64,000 nt of DNA from Anarhynchus alexandrinus (taxonomy: Eukaryota > Chordata > Aves > Charadriiformes > Charadriidae), in NCBI GenBank assembly GCA_008711295.1, contig VUYV01000499.1:248001-312000 (forward strand). Direction: 5' to 3'. Below the pieces are notes generated by a model. That model made no database searches. It was not told where the DNA came from and saw nothing but the letters and a program-made list of their open reading frames with translations. Below, piece by piece: positions 57,701 through 64,000 of the stretch. Positions within the stretch are counted from its first letter, which is position 1; each line of letters starts with the position of its first letter. Made by a program: the position numbers and the translations under genes.

Positions 57701-60700
57701 CGGGAAAAAAAGGCTTGAAGATACTATATTGGCTTCAACGGGAACAGGATATAAATAAATCTCAACTGCTTGTGAAGATGCAGACTTCCTCCTAAGAATT
57801 TGTTTTGATTTGTAAATGGTGGGGGGACATTTGTCACTTGACTGAAATTCTGTATTAGAAACTAAACACTGCAATGAAATTCACTGCTAGTTAGTAAATA
57901 TTTCCTGTTTGCAAATAATCCTGCTGGCAAAATTTGTCCTAAATGACTATTGTATTCAAAGAACAAAAACTTAACTGCAGATCCACCTGCAACTGAGAGA
58001 AACATTCAAGACAATTATTCTTGAACAAGATTTGTTTCTTAACACTTATTTGATGTACAGGAAACTACAGCAATCTCTCATTATCACTGGTTGTTTTCTT
58101 GCTGCAAAGTAAACCTGCAGAAACAGGAGCAGAAGTTTCACTTCCCCCATCTTACTCATGCAGTCCTTGTAGCAAACAAATTTTTATTAGGCATTCTTGT
58201 GAGCTTATATTACAGCTGTTCATTTCTTTGCATCACCAAAAAAAGTAGAGAGGGAAGAAAGAGCCATGCTTCAATGGAATCCCTTCTACAGGCAAAAAAA
58301 AAAAAAAAAAGGAAAAAAAGGGCACTTGCTGTTTATCAGCAAGAACTGAAAAAAGACATAGTTTACTGCTACAGCTGTAGATTTCATGTTAAGTCAGAAA
58401 GCTGTAGCAAGCAAAAATGACAGTTGCTGCATGGGTAAAATGCCACACTGGGCATTTAAAACATTTCATTATAAATAACAGCTTTTGTATGAGACTCATT
58501 GACATCTGAGAATGTCATATCTGGTAGAAGATTAAAACTTGCAAATCTCCATTAGGCTGGTAATTGCTATTGTTCTCTTTGTCAAGATGGCTAAATTGCT
58601 ATGTAGTGAGTATAGTGAACTGCTACTCACCACCGGGTATGTGGGACAGAAGGCAGTTCACACTTTACATTCAAAAAAATGCACTACAAAAGTACACTTT
58701 TAAGGAAATACTGTAGATCCATCTGACTTCCACTGACAAGCATATTTTCCCTGACATTTGCACAATCAATTAATGAAAATGAATACTTCAGATCATGGTG
58801 AAAATACAGACTGGAACATTTTACTCTCTGGGACAATCCTGCTCACAAACATACATACTTTAATGTATTTTTCTTCTGTGACCACAGTACCCACAAATAT
58901 CCTAACCGTATCCATTCTGTCTTGAAACGCCTGTGGTTTATGTAGGATCCGGTTTTGTACCACCACTCCACAGGGGTAGCAAAACAGGCTCAGGTACACA
59001 AAGCTCTCAAGGTCCTTAACTCCACTGATTTCTTGGCTTTCTCCTCACACAGTCCCAGGCATTTCAATAGGATGCCCTCAAGAAGTAAAATATCGTCACA
59101 CATCTTGGCAGAACCAGAGCCAAAGTGAATAAGGAGAGAGAATTGTGTTAGATCCAAAAATCCGTAAGCATCTGTTTTTATCACAAATTTATTGTGAAGC
59201 TGATAGCGGTAACTGTTACTGTCAGAGCTGACTGCTTAGCCATTATTTCAACCTGTTGTACCTGTTCCAGTCTCTGTCTTCTAATTTATGAAGGCGTTTC
59301 TTTCTCTTTCCTCTGAAGCGTCTGCCTGCGTGCTTACTGCCAGAGCCAGGAACACTTCACCGTATGCACTAGTGATCTGTTCCGAGGTTGGCTGCAGCTG
59401 CCCTGTGCAGGTTGATGGAAGGGTATGGGGGGGCTGGAAACGGCACAGCTTTGTGATACTGCCATGGTACGTGGCCAGAAATGTGCACACCACAGTATGC
59501 AGTATCTATAGGTAAAGGGGGCAACTGCCCACTAAAAAACCTGTCCCTTCCTTTTTGGAAGCCCAAGCATGGACTGATCTCGGCTGATGCTCCTGGGGTT
59601 TTGTTGCAGTTCAAGCTATGAGAATACAGCTCTGAGAGAAGCAGTAGTTAATGTTCTCCCTGACTCTTTAGTCTCTTTAGAGATACTCAAATATGTTACT
59701 TAATAGCTTTTCATTAAAGCTTCAAGCATTGCTTTGTTGACTTCTGCAGATATGAAGGTTAAATTATTGGTATAATGTACTTTTAAATGTGTACTTAGAC
59801 AGGCCAAAAACTTTCTCTCTTTCTCTCTCCCTCTATAATAAAATGGCATTTCTGTATCAACATCTCCCTTTCATAAATGTGCCACTTTCTTAATGCCTTG
59901 CCAAACTACTGCTTTTTCCTTTTTTCCTTTTATGCATATAAGTGGAAGCTGCTGTGTGCAATGATTAACAACTGCGTCTGGAATGCATCTACAGCTTTTA
60001 TATATATCGTAGTTCTGTCTGGGCCCTGATTCTGCAGACCTTTATGCTTAACTTCACACAGCATGAATCTGTGATTTTCATTCTCACTTTAAAATGTATA
60101 ACAAAAATCAAATTATCACTTGAGTAACTCATTGCTTTCTTGAATGTATTTGTTACCAAGCTTCAGAGAAATATTTAAACAACATTTAAACAACAAGCTA
60201 TTTAAACAACCTGCTAACTTACTGGATTCTAATTTCCTTACACTCACATGAAGTAAAATTTTTTAAAATTATACATCCATAAAAATATATTTGTAATTTA
60301 ATTTTTCTGACACACATTATACGAATGATAATTCAAATGAGCCATACTTCCAAGACATGTTTCAGATCTGAGTGATATCCAAAGTGCGTGAAATCAATAC
60401 TTCAGATGCAGTAATGGGCTCATCACTTATGATGGAATGAGCACTGTTGGCAGGAAACTATGCTTAATATGAATAAACAAGTCACACCTAAATTTGTATT
60501 CAGCAATTTCTTGCACAAATAAAGAAAGGGAATAGAAAGATGTGATGGCTGAGATGCTGCTTTAAGACCAGTCAAATATAATCTGCAATAGCTACACTTT
60601 TAAATAAGATTACCAGTACTCCCAGCACTGAGTTCCTCCTGTTTGATCAAATGACTGTAACAGATCTTTATCTTATAAGACTATTTCCATACTTGTAAAG

Positions 60701-62796
60701 TTCCATTAAAGGTGAAGATGATTCTTTCTCTGTATTAACAAAACTAAATTTGCCCCAGATCCTCAGACTAATTTTGCTAACAGGTACTACAGTTTCTTTT
60801 CCTTATCTAATAATAATCTTAAAATCATTAGCTCTTCTCACATTCACTGATAAAAATAGAGTAGGTTGTAGCAAGCATGAAATTTTGTACTAAATTAAGG
60901 AAGAGAATCATGTTTAATATTTTAAATTTTTGCTACAGAAACCTACAAAGCAGCAGATAATTCCAGTCTTCTAATTTATCACATTTAACCGTTTTTGCAT
61001 TGGTTCAAACTAAAAAGTCCACACGTATCATGGTGTCTCCTGTGTTTGAACTTGCACTCGAATACTTGAGTACTATAAGGCCTTGTACAATGTCTAATAA
61101 AGGGTGTGAAGAGAAAGTTGCATAGTCTGTCGCGGAGCACAAGTAACACACATTCTCTTATGTGGTTATCACCTCCATACAGGGGGAGATAAAGTAACTT
61201 TTCCAGGGACCACAGAATCATAGAATGGTTTTGTTTAGAAGGGACCTTTAAAGATCACCTAGTCCAACGCCCCTGCCATGGGCAGAGACATCTTTTACTA
61301 GACCAGGTTGCTCAAAGCCCCGTCCAACCTGGCCTTGAATGTTTCCAGGGACGGGGCATCCACAGTTTTTCTGGGCAACCTGTTCCAGTGTCTCACCACC
61401 CTCATCATAAAAAAAATCCTTCCTTATATCCAATCTAAATCTACCCTCTTTCAGTTTAAAACTGTTGCCCCTTGTCCTGTCACTACACACCCTGATAAAG
61501 TCTTTCTCCATCTTTCTTATAAGCCCCCTTTATATATTGAAAGGCTGCAATAATCTTACCGAAGTCTTGTCTTCTCCAGGCTGAACAACCTCAACTCCCT
61601 CAGGCTGTCTTCACAGGAGAGGTGTTCCAGCCCTTCTTCCATGTTAAGACACATTCCATCCGAAAGCTCTACTTCACTGCTCTATATTCCCGAGTTCTTT
61701 CCTATATTCCTGAATTCTTACAATGGTTTGGTCTGGGAATTAAATTATCTGGTGGCCTACATTAGTCTTTTGACAAGTCATTCAATTTTTTAAAAAAGTA
61801 TTTGCTTATACAGAAGAAATTATAAACTTGGTGTGAAAGACTACATGTGCATGTATGTGAGTGTACTGGTAAGTTTAGGAGATGATAACAGCAAAGAGCT
61901 CACTGATTATATTTTTAATGTACTTCAGAAATTCTCTGAACCTGGTAATAAACACGAGCACGTTATTAGAATAATGTAGAACATTGCATCAATGTAGACA
62001 GTGGACATAAACTGTGATACCCAACAGAAAATTAATTCTTCATGTTTATACCTCTCTTAGAGAACAATATTAATTGCTATCATCCTGCTATGTATCTCAG
62101 ATGTAACACACAGATGTTTATCTAAATATATAGAGAGAGTATAAATACTATGCATAGTTATATTTACTCTTTCAATATATATATGTATGTCAACAGTTAT
62201 TTCTGTATGTATAAACCAACAGTTTTATAAAGATAGCTATCTATGAAGTAATAAATTGGTATGTATCCCTTGTGTTTCTTTATCGCTCATTGTTCAGATT
62301 CTTTCCACCATTCTTCTCCTTTCCCTGTTGTGTTCCTCCAATTTTCTTTTAGTCTGACATGACCTTTAATTTCTGGGGGGTTGTTTTGTTCCTACCTTCT
62401 ACTGTAGCAGGCCTGGAGAATTGTTTCTGCCTCTCCTCACCATCTGCAGCTGGGAGTTATGGCTATAATCATCCTAAATAATTCTTCCGTCTTCCTCAAA
62501 ACCTGTACCCCAATGGCCTGACTACTTTTCTCCACCTGCCTTTCAAACTTTCATCGGCTTGGTTGGGAAGTCCAGGGACCATGATATTCCTGGCCTAGAT
62601 ATTTATTTTTCCTGAGCTAATGACTGCATTAAAAGTCAAATTGGTTACTGGCATTTTATGGTTCTTCACGAAGAAGAAAAGAGTACTTACAGTTTTACTC
62701 CAGGTGAGACCTGTGGTATGATGCTCTTTGATATAAGCTTGAAGCTCAGACCAGATGTTCAGATATGACTTCACCCAATCAACATGGCGTGCATCA
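42705..62796 (-). CDS. CAP2: CAP2, adenylyl cyclase-associated protein 2 (partial, last 7 coding exons; introns included in span)
   Basis: CAP proteins recycle cofilin-bound ADP-actin and promote nucleotide exchange; CAP2 is the striated-muscle/brain-enriched paralogue. The seven exons join in frame to 301 codons plus stop, against about 477 in human. In order: end of the helical folded domain ([19 protein letters not shown]), proline tract (ten consecutive Pro), WH2/verprolin region ([20 protein letters not shown]), a Ser/Pro linker, and the C-terminal CARP beta-helix domain ([15 protein letters not shown] through [20 protein letters not shown]). The last residues are [10 protein letters not shown]; human, from memory, ends EPAEIMA. 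CAP2 rather than CAP1 is chosen from overall similarity and from FAM8A1/NUP153 synteny. The remaining 5' exons were not found before the right edge. Confidence 0.96.
42789..44344 (-). other. CAP2: CAP2 intron
   Basis: A+T-rich intron. A 130-codon plus-strand open frame (43594-43986) has no recognisable content. Confidence 0.7.
44345..44485 (-). CDS. CAP2: CAP2 coding exon (CARP domain)
   Basis: There are 47 codons, phase 0 to 0, acceptor ttattttgcag and donor gtgagt. It encodes [40 protein letters not shown] and IPQDGDY, the beta-helix core of the actin-binding CARP domain. Confidence 0.97.
44486..47123 (-). other. CAP2: CAP2 intron
   Basis: Non-coding, with no recognised repeat. The only notable tract is a short cctcctcctcc run near 45159. 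Confidence 0.7.
47124..47206 (-). CDS. CAP2: CAP2 coding exon (CARP domain)
   Basis: This 83-nt exon has acceptor gcttttattttag and donor gtaaat. Two bases complete Asp, then [20 protein letters not shown] and SRDIQIQ. Confidence 0.97.
47421..47544 (-). CDS. CAP2: CAP2 coding exon (CARP domain)
   Basis: This 124-nt exon has acceptor tttgaaatag and donor gtgagt. It encodes [20 protein letters not shown], then [20 protein letters not shown] and I, ending one base into the Asp codon. Confidence 0.97.
47545..48777 (-). other. CAP2: CAP2 intron
   Basis: Non-coding. The 107-codon open frame at 47825-48148 is not recognisable. Confidence 0.7.
48778..48953 (-). CDS. CAP2: CAP2 coding exon (WH2 end, linker, start of CARP)
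   Basis: This 176-nt exon has acceptor tttttcttag and donor gtgagt. Two bases complete Gly, then [20 protein letters not shown], a Ser/Pro/Thr-rich linker ([13 protein letters not shown]) and [11 protein letters not shown]. The LRHV start finishes the WH2 motif. Confidence 0.96.
48954..49827 (-). other. CAP2: CAP2 intron
   Basis: A+T-rich intron with no recognised element. Confidence 0.7.
49828..50020 (-). CDS. CAP2: CAP2 coding exon (proline tract and WH2)
   Basis: This 193-nt exon has acceptor ctcaaacag, phase 0. It encodes [20 protein letters not shown], ten Pro in a row, [17 protein letters not shown] and the WH2 segment [17 protein letters not shown]. The proline run recruits profilin and SH3 proteins in CAPs. 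The donor is gtcagg, with an unusual C at position +3. Confidence 0.96.
49931..49960 (-). repeat. CAP2: Coding CCN trinucleotide repeat (ten Pro codons)
   Basis: Plus strand is (GGT/GGC)n; read on minus it is ten CCA/CCG/CCT codons in the CAP2 proline tract. The mix of third bases makes it an interrupted microsatellite. Confidence 0.9.
57081..57135 (+). repeat. Purine-rich (GGAAAG)n-like tract
   Basis: This is a nearly pure A/G stretch of imperfect gggaaa/ggaag units. On the CAP2 coding strand it is polypyrimidine. Confidence 0.8.
61211..61640 (-). mobile_element. CR1 LINE fragment, 3' part, in CAP2 intron
   Basis: The reverse-oriented 3' end begins with cacagaatcatagaatgg and continues through gggacctttaaagatcacct, the reverse of the HWNRLP / APSLE ORF2 end, and caggctgaacaacctcaact. 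It is about 430 bases, 5'-truncated, in the same orientation as CAP2. Confidence 0.93.
62691..62796 (-). CDS. CAP2: CAP2 coding exon (end of helical folded domain)
   Basis: This 106-nt exon has acceptor ctgtttttacag and donor gtaagt. One base completes a codon, then [20 protein letters not shown] and [15 protein letters not shown]. It is the last part of the cofilin/actin-binding helical domain and the most 5' CAP2 exon found. Confidence 0.97.
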
Positions 62797-64000
62797 CTGT
62801 AAAAACAGAGACAATATTTATATGTGTGAATGTTTGTACTTAAAACCAGAAAGCATTGCTACTCTTGCTTAAAGTAGATAAAACCCAATGTCTGCCTTAA
62901 AGCCATGGACAAATCAGTTGGCAGCCAGCCAGCCAGACCAGTGCTGAAAATACTGAGGCCTACTACACTGGAAAGGTTTTAGATCCTTCAAGAGGACAAA
63001 CAAGGGCAAATGATGCCTCTAGCACAGAGTGCTCCCTGCTGGAAGGGTGTGTCATCATCCTGTTCAGGCTCAAAGTCAACTGAAGAAGCACTAAAGGTAT
63101 ACGGAGCTGTGCATCAGCTACCCAGACTCAGCCTCAGGGTGCTGGATTTTAGAAAAATAAATATCTGTGGGGTCTGTAAGATATTCTAGCTTCCAAGTTC
63201 ACATGTAGCCAAGATAATACTGGATCATGTTATAGTCATCAGACTAAAATATTTATACATCAAAAATTTTTAAAGTACAAGTCACAAGTTGGCTCTGGAA
63301 TCATTATTTGGAAGGCTTAGTCATCCAATGGGGCAGTAAGTGAAAACAAGAAATATGTAGAGAGAGAGAAACTGCTTGTAAGATGGAGTCCTTACAAAGA
63401 TCCAGAAAAGAATTATTACCGAACAGTGATGGCTATGGACGGGATGCTCACAAGGATTTGGGTGTCTACCTCCTATTTATTTCCTTTGGAGTTTCATGCT
63501 TAATATTGCTGAGGATCTGGGTCAACAGGTTTAATCCAAAGCTTACCTGGTCAAGGGAGAGCCTTCCACTGCTTTGGAAGACGTTGTGATATGATTCAGT
63601 GAAAAAAAGGAAGAGAATTCCTTATTAGGGGAAGAACTAAATACCTAAGTAATGTACCCTGTCGATACCGTTATGTGAGACATTTTCTTCTCCAGAATAA
63701 GTACTTCTAAAGCTACATTGTAAAAATCTTCAGTTACCCCAGTAGGTGCCTTCTGTAGGTAAACTAAGGCTTCAGGAAAAATACATAATGTATATATAGC
63801 TTATATTATATATAGTATATAATATATATTTATACATAGACTATAAATAGTAATATATACAGAAGGTTTTTATATATGTTAAGTTTTCCTCGCTAAAGAG
63901 GAAAAACTCAACCGCAAATACTATTCTTAACTGGGATATAAAAATCAAGAGCCAAAATCTGGCCTCCAGAAGTGCCAAAACAACAGGATTTATACATTAG
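62797..64000 (-). other. CAP2: CAP2 intron (left part of next upstream intron)
   Basis: No upstream CAP2 exon was found by looking for the expected helical-domain residues. An A+T-rich TATATA repeat lies at 63785-63865. Confidence 0.65.

Larger units (their letters stand above)
50021..62690 (-). other. CAP2: CAP2 large intron (12.7 kb)
   Basis: Mostly unique sequence. It contains a purine-rich tract (57081-57135), A runs (about 55952 and 58293), and a CR1 at 61211-61640. I found no exon, RNA gene or long open frame with recognisable content. Confidence 0.7.

Noticed and set aside
63785..63865. TATA-rich stretch considered as a promoter
   Set aside because: A simple A+T repeat within the CAP2 intron, with no initiator or gene start nearby.
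1..64000. CRISPR arrays, tRNA or rRNA genes, integrated virus or prophage, bacterial-type operons
   Set aside because: None seen on either strand; the window is spliced vertebrate DNA.

Overview
The window is vertebrate nuclear DNA and almost certainly avian. The evidence is GT-AG spliced exons, 5'-truncated CR1 retrotransposons ending in short ATTCTATG-like repeats, compact introns and a GC-rich promoter island. Species cannot be named from sequence alone. No operon, CRISPR array, tRNA, rRNA or credible undescribed system was found; this looks like an ordinary conserved autosomal segment holding parts of three known genes.

Layout. (1) 1-23.6 kb, plus strand: the 3' two thirds of NUP153, the nuclear-basket nucleoporin. 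Fourteen coding exons (3915-22587) join in frame to about 1,100 residues: part of the N-terminal region, the RanBP2-type zinc-finger region, the FG-repeat domain and the basic C-terminus. The 5' exons and promoter lie left of the window. The first 3 kb is intron filled by a nested cluster of CR1 fragments. (2) 26.5-35.35 kb, minus strand: FAM8A1, an RDD-domain ER membrane protein. Five exons are visible, but the 3' part of exon 1 is lost in a 170-N gap inside a CpG island. Its 3' end converges on that of NUP153. Intron 2 carries an antisense CR1. (3) 35.4-36.2 kb: remainder of the CpG island and FAM8A1 promoter. (4) 36.2-41.2 kb: intergenic, with one minus-strand CR1. (5) 42.7 kb to the right edge, minus strand: the last seven coding exons of CAP2 (cyclase-associated protein 2), with a 12.7 kb intron containing another CR1. 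The 5' exons lie beyond the window.

As I remember it, NUP153, FAM8A1 and CAP2 are also adjacent in this order and relative orientation on human 6p22.3. The three genes do not form a pathway: NUP153 acts in nuclear transport, FAM8A1 with the HRD1 ER-associated degradation complex, and CAP2 in actin turnover. Exon boundaries were set by reading splice sites, checking that phases join, and comparing with the remembered human proteins. No alignment was run.
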